Source: Oceanococcus sp041625325 (GTDB lineage Bacteria > Pseudomonadota > Gammaproteobacteria > Nevskiales > Oceanococcaceae). From it: a stretch of 7,169 bases of DNA. Below the pieces are notes generated by a model. The model was not told where the DNA came from. It did not search any database and worked only from the letters and a program-made list of their open reading frames with translations. Both the position numbers and the translations under genes were made by a program. Positions 1 to 5,561 of this stretch are shown piece by piece; the first letter of the stretch is position 1, and every line of letters begins with the position of its first letter. The stretch lies in contig JBFJTN010000187.1 in the NCBI GenBank assembly GCA_041625325.1, positions 1 through 7,169 of the forward strand, in the 5' to 3' direction.

Positions 1-485
1 CCGGCATCGCCCGGGCGCTGGTGGTGGAGCCCGAGCTGCTGCTCTGCGACGAGCCGGTCAGCGCGCTGGATGTGTCGATCCAGGCCCAGATCGTCAATCT
101 GCTGATGGAGCTGAAGCAGGACATGGGCCTGACCATGCTGTTCATCGCCCACGACCTGTCCGTGGTCCGGCACATCAGCGACCGGGTGATGGTCATGTAT
201 CTGGGCAAGGTGGCCGAGGAGGCGGATCGCGACGCACTCTACCGCGAGCCCGCCCACCCCTATACCCAGGGGCTGATCGCCTCGGTGCCGGTGCCGGATC
301 CGGAGATCGAGCGCGGCAAGCGCCAGGCCCCGCTCAAGGGTGACCTGCCCTCGCCACTGAAGCCGCCGTCAGGCTGCAGCTTCCGCACCCGTTGCCCGCT
401 GGCCCAGGCCCGCTGCAAGCAGGAGACACCGGAGCTGCGGCCCCATCACGGCGGTGCTGGCGCGGTGGCCTGCCATTTTGCGTAG
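1..485 (+). CDS. oppF: Oligopeptide/dipeptide ABC transporter ATP-binding protein, OppF type (5' partial)
   Basis: This is the C-terminal part of the ATPase that powers oligopeptide uptake by an Opp/Dpp-type importer at the inner membrane. The gene runs in from the left edge; reading from base 3 gives about 160 residues, so roughly the first half (Walker A and most of the signature motif) is missing. The visible part begins GIARAL, the tail of the ABC signature. It continues with Walker B (LLLCDEP, bases 36-56), the D-loop SALD, the switch histidine in FIAHDLSVV (about base 150), and the family's C-terminal HPYT motif. The tail has four cysteines in GCSFRTRCPLAQARC and ACHFA, the arrangement of the oligo_HPY region, where some OppD-type homologues carry an iron-sulfur cluster. 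The stretches VPVPDPE and PSGCSFRTRCP resemble E. coli OppF closely, but DppF cannot be excluded. The stop is TAG at 483-485. The permease and binding-protein genes would lie upstream, outside the window. Confidence 0.93.
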   Translation, partial: GIARALVVEPELLLCDEPVSALDVSIQAQIVNLLMELKQDMGLTMLFIAHDLSVVRHISDRVMVMYLGKVAEEADRDALYREPAHPYTQGLIASVPVPDPEIERGKRQAPLKGDLPSPLKPPSGCSFRTRCPLAQARCKQETPELRPHHGGAGAVACHFA

Positions 486-492
486 AATACGC
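480..492 (+). promoter_or_regulatory. Candidate -10 element within a short inverted repeat, upstream of the TorF-like gene
   Basis: TAGAAT at 483-488 matches the sigma-70 -10 consensus at five of six positions. It lies inside the perfect inverted repeat GCGTA-GAA-TACGC (480-492). The hexamer overlaps the stop codon of the upstream transporter gene and would place a transcript start about 35-40 bases before the TorF-like ATG. No good -35 hexamer is visible at the right distance, so the call is tentative. The repeat could equally be an operator or a chance palindrome. Confidence 0.35.
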
Positions 493-520
493 GGCCTGCT
501 CATCACGCATGAAGAATCAA

Positions 521-525
521 GGGAG
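521..525 (+). promoter_or_regulatory. Ribosome binding site that fixes the TorF-like start
   Basis: GGGAG sits six bases before the ATG at 532. This, together with the signal peptide that begins there, selects 532 rather than the longer in-frame possibility at 454, which would overlap the transporter gene. Confidence 0.75.
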
Positions 526-531
526 TTCGCA

Positions 532-1245
532 ATGAAATCACGGATGTTCGCCGGCCTTGCGCTGGCCACGTTCAGCGGCATCGCCGCCGCCGGGTCCGAA
601 GTCAACATCGGCATGTCCTCCGAATACGTGTTCCGTGGCGTGAGCCAGTCCGACGGCGCCCAGGTCTGGGGCTCCTTCGACTACTCCTTCGAATCGCTGG
701 GTCTGTACACCGGCCTGTGGGTGTCGAATGCCGGTCTGGCCGGCAACGAGGAAGTGGACGCCTACGTCGGCTACGCCCTGTCCCTGGGCGAGTCCCTGTC
801 GATCGACATCGGCGGCATCGGCTACTTCGACCCCAGCGCGCCGTCCAGCGCCGACTCCAGCAACAGCGCCGAGGCCTACCTCGGGGTCAACTGGTCCGGC
901 CTGAACTTCTACACCTATTACAACTTCGGCAGCACCGGCGCCGACGAAGACGAGTTCGCCTACGCGGAAACGAACTTCGGTCTGCCCCTGCTGGCCGATG
1001 CCAAGCTGCAGCTGCACCTGGGCTACTTCATGGGCCTGGGCGATGCCTATGACGCGCTGGAAGACGACAGCTACATCGACTACGGCGTGAGCTTCATCAA
1101 GGACTACGGCACTGCCGGTCAGGTCGCCCTGGCGATCACCGCCACCACCATGGACGAAAACCACGGTCTGACCCCGATCTTCGCCGAGAGCGACCGGCCG
1201 CAGTTCACGGTCGGCTGGAGCCGCAGCTTCGGCGCCGCCTTCTGA
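532..1245 (+). CDS. TorF-family putative porin (TIGR02001 / Gcw_chp)
   Basis: This 237-residue outer-membrane protein belongs to the family once called Gcw_chp and now named TorF-family putative porin; its substrate is not established. Residues 1-21 form a Sec signal peptide (MKSRMFAGLALATFSGIAAA), with probable cleavage after the AAA run. The mature part opens with the family hallmark SEYVFRGVSQSDGAQVWGSFDYSF. It continues with alternating aromatic and polar segments typical of a beta barrel (GLYTGLWVSN, DAYVGYALS, NFYTYYNFG, LQLHLGYFMGLGD) and ends in phenylalanine (WSRSFGAAF), the usual BAM-recognised C-terminus. The protein is acidic. ATG at 532 has a good GGGAG ribosome site, and an intrinsic terminator follows the stop. 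In some other proteobacteria the family occurs near the glnK-amtB ammonium genes and comM. comM lies 1.8 kb away here, but no P-II or ammonium transporter gene is present. Family membership is firm; function is inferred. Confidence 0.9.
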   Translation: MKSRMFAGLALATFSGIAAAGSEVNIGMSSEYVFRGVSQSDGAQVWGSFDYSFESLGLYTGLWVSNAGLAGNEEVDAYVGYALSLGESLSIDIGGIGYFDPSAPSSADSSNSAEAYLGVNWSGLNFYTYYNFGSTGADEDEFAYAETNFGLPLLADAKLQLHLGYFMGLGDAYDALEDDSYIDYGVSFIKDYGTAGQVALAITATTMDENHGLTPIFAESDRPQFTVGWSRSFGAAF

Positions 1246-1265
1246 GGACGGTCCTGAACCAGCAG

Positions 1266-1294
1266 AAAGACGCCGGCCTCGTGCCGGCGTTTTT
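1266..1294 (+). terminator. Intrinsic terminator after the TorF-like gene
   Basis: CGCCGGC (1271-1277) pairs perfectly with GCCGGCG (1283-1289) around a five-base loop and is followed by TTTTT (1290-1294). An A-rich run before the stem can pair with the T run. It begins about 20 bases after the stop codon, so it probably separates TorF-like transcription from the porin gene downstream. Confidence 0.88.
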
Positions 1295-1301
1295 GTTGGC
1301 G

Positions 1302-1348
1302 CGCAGCGGCCTGAGGACGGCCAGGCCCGCGCCCGGCCGGGCTTGGCC
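1302..1348 (+). repeat. GC-rich hairpin upstream of the porin gene (copy 1 of a paired intergenic repeat)
   Basis: GGCCAGGCCCG (1319-1329) pairs with CGGGCTTGGCC (1338-1348) over 11 base pairs, including one G-T wobble, around an eight-base loop. No T run follows, so it is not a standard terminator. The word CGCAGCGGCCT (1302-1312) precedes the hairpin and GGCTTGGCCTG (1340-1350) overlaps its right arm. Both words recur in the same order downstream of the porin at 2499-2509 and 2514-2524. It could be a leader hairpin or part of a small REP-like family. Confidence 0.5.
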
Positions 1349-1424
1349 TGTGTCGCGGATTGCGGGATCATGAACCGCGCGCAGCCGGCCGAACGCCGGG
1401 TGGCGATCACGAAGGGGAGGTGGC

Positions 1425-2495
1425 ATGGGAAATCTCGGCAACACCGGCGTTTCGGGGTCAGCGCGCTTCGCCATGCTGATGCTCGGCATGGCGCTGTCGG
1501 GGGCGAGCCTCGCCGGCGCGACCGGGGAGCAGCACGAATTCGCGGTGTTCGGACAGTTCCGCGCCTCGCTCAACCAGATCGACGACGAGTATTGCAGCGC
1601 CGAGTCCGGCCGATGTGCGGATACGGATTTCAGCGGCCTGAGCTTTCGCAACAACGCTTACTCGCTGGGCCTGCGGGGGCGTTTCGAGCGGGACGGCCGG
1701 GTCGCCTATCTGAAACTGATCCTGCGCGCCCACAATGACGAGATCTTCAATAGCGGCAATGTGCAGACCATCATCTACCAGGCCGGTCTGCGCGGACCCT
1801 GGGGAGATCTGAGCTACGGGGTGGGGTCCACCCCCTACAAGCTGAGCGGCCAGCGGCTGGATCCGTTCTGGGATACCTCCGCATCCGCCCGCGGCTTCGA
1901 CGGGCCCGGCATCGGCCTGTCCGATCTGACCTGGGGTTTCAGCAAGAATCTGCTGCACTGGCACAGCGCGGATTTGCTGGGGGCCCGCTGGCGGGCGGAT
2001 GCCGCGCTGATCATCGATGACGGCAACGAGGACCGGCACGACCTGAATCTGGGCCTCAAGTACAGCAGCGAGGTCTGGTCGGCCGGCCTGCAGTATCTGG
2101 ACCTGAGCGCCGTGCATCCGACCGCCAAGGCGCCCGGTGAAGGGCGCTGGTGGCGCCTGTGGGCCAGCGGCGCGCTGGGACCGCTGCAGCTGGCCGCATC
2201 GGCCGAGCAGGGACGCAATGAGGACTCCGGCCGTGAGGACCAGCAGCATCGCTTCCTCGCGCTGAGCTGGCAGGCGAGTCCGGTCTGGCGCTGGGCGCTG
2301 GGCCTGGGCCGCTCGGACACGGATCAGCCGGCCCTGGACGGCCGGGGCGTCAATCTGGGTCTGTTCTACCAGTACCTGGACGGCACCGAACTGCAGCTGC
2401 TCTACAGCGCGATCGATCGCGCGCGGGTCGATGCCGATCATGGCCTGATCGCGCTGGGCGTGGTGCACAGCTTCGGCTGGACGGTCGCCCGCTGA
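1425..2495 (+). CDS. Porin-like outer-membrane beta-barrel protein
   Basis: This 356-residue secreted protein resembles Gram-negative general porins. The N-terminus has a fairly long polar stretch (residues 1-15), then a hydrophobic segment and a likely signal-peptidase site near ASLAGA (about residue 32). The mature chain starts HEFAVFGQFRASLNQID, a typical first porin strand. Alternating amphipathic strands with girdle aromatics follow (AYSLGLRGRF, VAYLKLIL, LSYGVGSTPYKL, LTWGFSKNLL, SAGLQYLDLS, NLGLFYQYLDG, LQLLYSAID). A loop after strand one holds Cys57 and Cys64 among acidic residues, probably an extracellular disulfide. Most porins end in phenylalanine. Here the expected end GVVHSF is followed by six more residues (GWTVAR). 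ATG at 1425 is preceded by AGGGGAGG at 1413-1420, a strong though close ribosome site. The gene appears monocistronic, lying between a terminator and a GC-rich hairpin. Substrate selectivity cannot be read from the sequence. Confidence 0.8.
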   Translation: MGNLGNTGVSGSARFAMLMLGMALSGASLAGATGEQHEFAVFGQFRASLNQIDDEYCSAESGRCADTDFSGLSFRNNAYSLGLRGRFERDGRVAYLKLILRAHNDEIFNSGNVQTIIYQAGLRGPWGDLSYGVGSTPYKLSGQRLDPFWDTSASARGFDGPGIGLSDLTWGFSKNLLHWHSADLLGARWRADAALIIDDGNEDRHDLNLGLKYSSEVWSAGLQYLDLSAVHPTAKAPGEGRWWRLWASGALGPLQLAASAEQGRNEDSGREDQQHRFLALSWQASPVWRWALGLGRSDTDQPALDGRGVNLGLFYQYLDGTELQLLYSAIDRARVDADHGLIALGVVHSFGWTVAR

Positions 2496-2496
2496 C

Positions 2497-2537
2497 GCCG
2501 CAGCGGCCTCGCAGGCTTGGCCTGCGGCGCTTGCGGC
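2497..2537 (+). repeat. GC-rich hairpin downstream of the porin gene (copy 2 of a paired intergenic repeat)
   Basis: GCCGCA (2497-2502) pairs with TGCGGC (2532-2537). Inside it, GCG (2503-2505) can pair with CGC (2528-2530), and GCAGGC (2511-2516) pairs with GCCTGC (2520-2525) around a TTG loop. The structure begins two bases after the porin stop. No T run follows, so it may stabilise the 3' end of the mRNA or act as a weak or factor-dependent terminator. It shares CGCAGCGGCCT and GGCTTGGCCTG with the hairpin region before the porin. Confidence 0.5.
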
Positions 2538-2621
2538 TGACCCAGATCAAGGCAGTGCTCGGCGACGGCGGCCGAAAATCGGAACTCCCGTATCCGGCTT
2601 GTCCCATGGAGTGCCGCACCG

Positions 2622-2993
2622 ATGAACCCTCCCCTCAGAATCAGCTTCCGCAACATGAATCGCTCCGCCGCCGTGGAGGCACGCATTGAGCAGAAGCTGG
2701 CCCGGCTGCAGCATCACTTTCCGCAGATCAGCGCCTGCCACGCCGCGCTGGAACGGCAGCACCGGCATCAGCATCAGGGCAGGCTGTACCACGTGGTCCT
2801 GGTGCTGACGGTGCCCGGGAGCGAGGTCGTGGTCAGTCATGTGTCGCATGACGAGCGGGCACACGAGGATGTCTACCTGGCGATTCGTGACGCTTTCGAT
2901 GCCGCGGAAAGGCAGCTGGAGGCGCACAGCGGCCGGCGCCGCGCCAGGCCGGCGCGCGACGACCTGCTTCAGGCCGATGCCGCCGCCGGTTGA
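2622..2993 (+). CDS. HPF/RaiA-family ribosome-associated protein (sigma-54 modulation family)
   Basis: This 123-residue cytoplasmic protein belongs to the ribosome hibernation and translation-inhibitor family (HPF/RaiA/YfiA), whose members bind the decoding region of the 30S subunit in slow growth or stress. The beta-alpha-beta-beta-beta-alpha pattern is visible: first strand PLRISFRNMN, helix SAAVEARIEQKLARLQHHF, strands SACHAALERQ, YHVVLVLTVP and SEVVVSHV, and the family's last-helix motif EDVYLAIRDAFDAAERQLE (residues 82-100). A histidine-rich turn HRHQHQGRLYH (48-58) and a basic stretch RRRARPAR (105-112) distinguish it from E. coli YfiA and fit the short form without the C-terminal dimerisation domain. 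ATG at 2622 has GGAG ten bases upstream. An alternative start at Met12 would remove the first strand and is unlikely. The gene converges on comM with a 30-base gap. Family assignment is firm; whether it dimerises or inactivates ribosomes is inferred. Confidence 0.88.
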   Translation: MNPPLRISFRNMNRSAAVEARIEQKLARLQHHFPQISACHAALERQHRHQHQGRLYHVVLVLTVPGSEVVVSHVSHDERAHEDVYLAIRDAFDAAERQLEAHSGRRRARPARDDLLQADAAAG

Positions 2994-3023
2994 GGCTTCC
3001 TGGCGGGCCCGCGCAGCCCACCC

Positions 3024-4517
3024 TCAGGCCTGCCGGAACTGCACGGCCTCGGCCAGATGCGGCACGGCGACCGCGTGGCTGCCCTCCAGGTCGGCGATGG
3101 TCCGCGCCACCTTCATCACCCGATGCAGGCCGCGGCCGCTCAATTGCATCCGCTCGCCAGCCTGTCGCAGCAGGTTCCGGCCGGCGGGGTCCAGGGCGCA
3201 GACCGCGTCCAGCTGCTCCGGTGACAGGGCCGCATTCAGACAGCCGCTGCGCTCCAGCTGGCGCGCCCGCGCCACCTCGACCCGCCGCCGGACCCTGGCG
3301 CTGTCCTCGATCGCATCTCCCGCCGGCTCCAGCAGTTCGGCCGGTGAAAGTCGGGGGACCACGAGCTGCAGATCGATGCGATCCAGCAGCGGACCCGAGA
3401 CCCGGCCGCGGTAGCGCCGGACCAGGTCACTGCTGCAATGGCAGCGGCCCGACGGGTCGCCCAGATAGCCGCAGGGGCAGGGGTTCATCGCGGCGATCAG
3501 CTGGAAGCGGGCCGGATAGTCGATGCGCTGGCGGACCCGGGCGATGCGGACCAGGCCGGTCTCCATCGGCTCGCGCAGCACCTCCAGCACCTCGCGGCGG
3601 AACTCGGGCAGTTCGTCCAGGAACAGCACCCCGCAATGGGCCAGACTGATCTCGCCCGGGCGCGGCAGGCCGCCGCCTCCGGCCATGGCCGCTGCCGAGG
3701 CGCTGTGATGCGGATTCCGAAACGGCACCTGACGCCAGTGTGCCGCGCTGAAGCCGCCCCGGCTGGCCGACTGTATGCTGGCCAGTTCCAGGGCCTCGGT
3801 CTCGCTCAGTTCCGGACACAGGCTGGGCAGGGTCTGTGCCAGCAGGCTCTTGCCGCTGCCCGGCGGACCCAGCAGCAACAGGTTGTGGCGCCCGCTGGCG
3901 GCCACCTCCAGGGCACGACGGGCCTGGCCATGTCCACGCACCTCGCGCAGGTCACGCAGGGGGGCGGGCCCTGGCGTCGGCGGGCATGCCGGCAGGGACG
4001 GCCAGGCCGCCGGGTCCTGCAGGCCGGCGCAGACCGCCAGCAGATGATCCGCCAGGCGCAGCCGCGGATGCTCCGCGATCAGGGCCTGTTCGGCGTCCGC
4101 CGCGGGCACCACCAGCGCGCGGCCGGACCGGCGCGAGGCAACCACCGAGGGCAGCAGCGAGGCCACCGGACGCAGCTCGCCGGACAGCGACAGCTCGCCG
4201 ATCAGTTCGATCCCGTCCAGCTCGGCGCGCAACTGATCCGAGGCCGCCAGAATGCCGATCGCCATGGCCAGGTCAAAGCGCCCGCCGTCCTTGGGCAGGT
4301 CCGCCGGCGCGAGATTGATGGTGATGCGACGCGGCGGGATGGTGAAGCCGCTGTTCTGCAGCGCCGCCCGCACCCGATCCTTGGCCTCGCGCACCGCGGT
4401 GGCCGGCAGGCCGACGATGGTGAGACCGGGCAGGCCCCCGGCCACGTGGACTTCGACCCGGACGGATGGGGCATCGATGCCCAGTTCCGCCCGGCAGTGG
4501 GTGATGGCGAGGCTCAT
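3024..4517 (-). CDS. comM: ComM/YifB family Mg-chelatase-like AAA+ ATPase
   Basis: This 497-residue protein is a ComM (YifB) homologue. Vibrio ComM is a hexameric helicase that promotes branch migration when incoming single-stranded DNA recombines during natural transformation, but the family is also widespread in bacteria not known to be competent. The N-terminal Lon-protease-like fold (about residues 15-125) carries LPGLTIVGLP and KDGGRFDLAMAIGIL. The AAA+ core has Walker A GPPGSGKS (217-224), Walker B VLFLDE (297-302), and the cysteine cluster CPC...CHC (347-361), characteristic of the family and probably a zinc site. The C-terminal Mg-chelatase domain ends with GRGLHRVMKVARTIADLEG. Length is close to E. 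coli ComM. I chose ATG at 4517 because homologues begin MSLA; an in-frame TTG at 4526 would add only three residues. vapBC lies 98 bases upstream on the same strand. No other competence gene is present. Confidence 0.95.
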   Translation of the reverse strand: MSLAITHCRAELGIDAPSVRVEVHVAGGLPGLTIVGLPATAVREAKDRVRAALQNSGFTIPPRRITINLAPADLPKDGGRFDLAMAIGILAASDQLRAELDGIELIGELSLSGELRPVASLLPSVVASRRSGRALVVPAADAEQALIAEHPRLRLADHLLAVCAGLQDPAAWPSLPACPPTPGPAPLRDLREVRGHGQARRALEVAASGRHNLLLLGPPGSGKSLLAQTLPSLCPELSETEALELASIQSASRGGFSAAHWRQVPFRNPHHSASAAAMAGGGGLPRPGEISLAHCGVLFLDELPEFRREVLEVLREPMETGLVRIARVRQRIDYPARFQLIAAMNPCPCGYLGDPSGRCHCSSDLVRRYRGRVSGPLLDRIDLQLVVPRLSPAELLEPAGDAIEDSARVRRRVEVARARQLERSGCLNAALSPEQLDAVCALDPAGRNLLRQAGERMQLSGRGLHRVMKVARTIADLEGSHAVAVPHLAEAVQFRQA

Positions 4518-4524
4518 GCGGAAC

Positions 4525-4534
4525 AATACGTATT
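4525..4534. promoter_or_regulatory. Ten-base perfect palindrome just upstream of the comM ATG
   Basis: AATACGTATT is fully self-complementary and ends eight bases before the comM start codon. A second small hairpin, TCCGTC (4534-4539) with GACGGA (4545-4550), directly follows it. The site may be an operator or part of the comM leader. It overlaps the alternative TTG start. No convincing -35/-10 pair was found in the 98-base gap between vapC and comM. Confidence 0.3.
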
Positions 4535-4615
4535 CCGTCCTGATGACGGACAGCAGTCCGGGCAGCGCGAATTTTCAATCCCGACGAATGCTCCGCAGGC
4601 TGGCGAGTGAATCGT

Positions 4616-5017
4616 CTAAGCGAGCCAGTTTTCCACCCGCAGGCCCGGCACCCGGGAGAACTCCTGCGCGTTGTTGGTGACGACGATCAGACCGAGTGCC
4701 CGCGCATGCCCGGCGATCATCTGATCATAGGGCCCGATAGGCGTCCCGGCGCGGGCCAGTTCCGCCCGGATCTGGCCGGCATGGGCGGCGGCAGGTGAAT
4801 CAAAAGCCATGACCTCCAGACGTGCCAGGAAGCCCTCCACAACATTCAGATTTCTGGCGACCGCAGCCGATTTCTCCGCGCCATAGGTCAATTCCATCTG
4901 GGTAATGGTGGAGACACACATCTGACCGTCGTGCTCCTTGAAGGCCCTGCGCACCGCATCGGGCCGATTCTTGATGGTGTAGATGCAGATATTCGTATCC
5001 AGAAGATACTTCAGCAC
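4616..5017 (-). CDS. vapC: VapC-type PIN-domain toxin (ribonuclease)
   Basis: This 133-residue protein is the toxin of a type II toxin-antitoxin pair. VapC proteins are Mg2+-dependent PIN-domain RNases that cleave tRNA or rRNA when released from VapB. The catalytic acidic residues are all present: Asp7 in YLLDTNICIY, Glu42 in TQMELTYGA, and Asp98 in IGPYDQMIAGHA, followed by the conserved TNN (114-116) before AQEFSRVPGLRVENWL. Nothing suggests inactivation, and the length is normal for the family. The start is GTG at 5017, which overlaps the vapB stop by one base (TAGTG), so translation is probably coupled to the antitoxin. A downstream terminator is not obvious, and read-through into comM is possible. 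The RNA target cannot be predicted from sequence. Confidence 0.93.
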   Translation of the reverse strand: MLKYLLDTNICIYTIKNRPDAVRRAFKEHDGQMCVSTITQMELTYGAEKSAAVARNLNVVEGFLARLEVMAFDSPAAAHAGQIRAELARAGTPIGPYDQMIAGHARALGLIVVTNNAQEFSRVPGLRVENWLA

Positions 5018-5247
5018 TAGAAACCGTCCCGTTCCTGCTCGCCGGGCTGGTCACGCGAGGGCATGAAATCCGCCGTGACGCCTTCCGCTGTGAACCAGCT
5101 GTCCCAGGACTCTCCGGCCGGGGAAATCAGACGTGACCGGCCCATGGGGACGATATCCACCTGTTTCACCGATTCCGGCAGGGCGACAGCTTTCGGCAGC
5201 CGCACGGCCTGGCTGGTATTGCTTTTGAACACGCCTCCGCGTTCCAT
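5017..5247 (-). CDS. vapB: VapB-type antitoxin with SpoVT/AbrB (MazE-like) DNA-binding domain
   Basis: This 76-residue antitoxin neutralises the VapC encoded immediately downstream and should repress its own operon. The N-terminal swapped-hairpin domain is VFKSNTSQAVRLPKAVALPE (residues 6-25) followed by VKQVDIVPMGRSRLISP. The C-terminal toxin-binding tail is SWDSWF...DFMPSRDQPGEQERDGF, very like tails of other VapB proteins. ATG at 5247 was chosen because it begins just before the DNA-binding fold and has GGAG five bases upstream (plus-strand 5253-5256). A longer open frame to 5307 would run through the presumed promoter. The final TAG shares its G with the GTG of vapC. Family assignment is strong. 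Confidence 0.9.
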   Translation of the reverse strand: MERGGVFKSNTSQAVRLPKAVALPESVKQVDIVPMGRSRLISPAGESWDSWFTAEGVTADFMPSRDQPGEQERDGF

Positions 5248-5259
5248 GATGGCTCCAGG

Positions 5260-5317
5260 CATATACAACAGACATATGTAGGCTACTCCGGGCGAGGGAT
5301 ATGTCAATGGGATATGT
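5260..5317 (-). promoter_or_regulatory. Probable vapBC promoter/operator region with repeated ATATGT boxes
   Basis: Read on the plus strand, ATATGT occurs three times, at 5274-5279, 5299-5304 and 5312-5317. The last two are tandem copies of GGGATATGT starting 13 bases apart. The first lies within the palindrome ACATATGT (5272-5279) and is paired with CATAT at 5260-5264 as an imperfect inverted repeat. On the vapBC strand an exact TTGACA hexamer (5302-5307) could be a -35, with TAGCCT about 16 bases downstream as a weak -10. The arrangement suits VapB autoregulation, but the assignment is inferred from position and repeats only. Confidence 0.5.
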
Positions 5318-5561
5318 GGGTGTGGGGACAGGGCCGCCGCGCCTGCATGCCCTCATGGGATCTCCTCAATCACTACGGATTTGTGACGGTCTGCAGGGCA
5401 GCCTGTGCAGGATGCCCGGGCGCTGCGTGGGAAGCGTCGCGTTCGGAGCGATCTAAGCTCTTGTTTCAACGGCCGAAGATCGCCGCAAATCGGGGAAAAT
5501 TCAGGTATGCTGGCAGAATGCTTTGGGGACGTGTCTTGAGAACGCGCAGCAGGGAATAGGG
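5318..5561. other. Intergenic region between vapBC and ompA, no gene recognised
   Basis: These 244 bases separate the divergently transcribed vapBC and ompA-like genes. Open frames crossing the region have no family resemblance and no convincing ribosome site. An inverted pair, CTGCA (5391-5395) and TGCAG (5406-5410), is the most regular structure seen. The region must hold the ompA promoter, treated separately. No tRNA or recognisable RNA family was seen. Confidence 0.5.
5506..5519 (+). promoter_or_regulatory. Candidate ompA-like promoter (-10 region)
   Basis: TATGCT (5506-5511) and an overlapping extended -10 form, TGGCAGAAT (5511-5519), lie about 45-55 bases before the ompA-like ATG. An A/T-richer patch (GGGGAAAATTCA) precedes them. 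No -35 hexamer of good quality is found at 16-18 bases, which is tolerable for an extended -10 promoter. This is a weak, position-based call. Confidence 0.3.

Noticed and set aside
454..531. Upstream in-frame start for the TorF-like gene
   Set aside because: It would overlap the transporter gene and place 26 residues before an intact signal peptide; ATG 532 has a good ribosome site.
538..1410. 290-residue antisense open frame opposite the TorF-like gene
   Set aside because: Low-complexity composition (Gly, Ala, Val, Arg, Gln), no family resemblance, and fully explained by codon bias of the real gene on the other strand.
1458..2468. 336-residue antisense open frame opposite the porin
   Set aside because: Composition is biased to Gln, Ala, Arg and Ile as expected for a shadow; the plus-strand frame has a signal peptide, ribosome site and porin strands.
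3438..4610. 390-residue plus-strand open frame opposite comM
   Set aside because: comM carries Walker A, Walker B and the cysteine cluster on the other strand; this frame has no recognisable domain.
5248..5307. Longer vapB start at 5307
   Set aside because: The extra residues cover the presumed promoter/operator and do not resemble VapB; ATG 5247 has GGAG at the right distance.
4615..5458. TCTAAGC at 4615-4621 and 5452-5458 as possible target-site repeats around vapBC
   Set aside because: Only seven bases match, the first copy includes the vapC stop codon, the second lies well beyond the vapB promoter, and no terminal inverted repeats or transposase accompany them.
5314..5559. 81-residue plus-strand open frame in the vapB-ompA gap
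   Set aside because: No ribosome site and no similarity to a known family; its end runs into the ompA ribosome site region.
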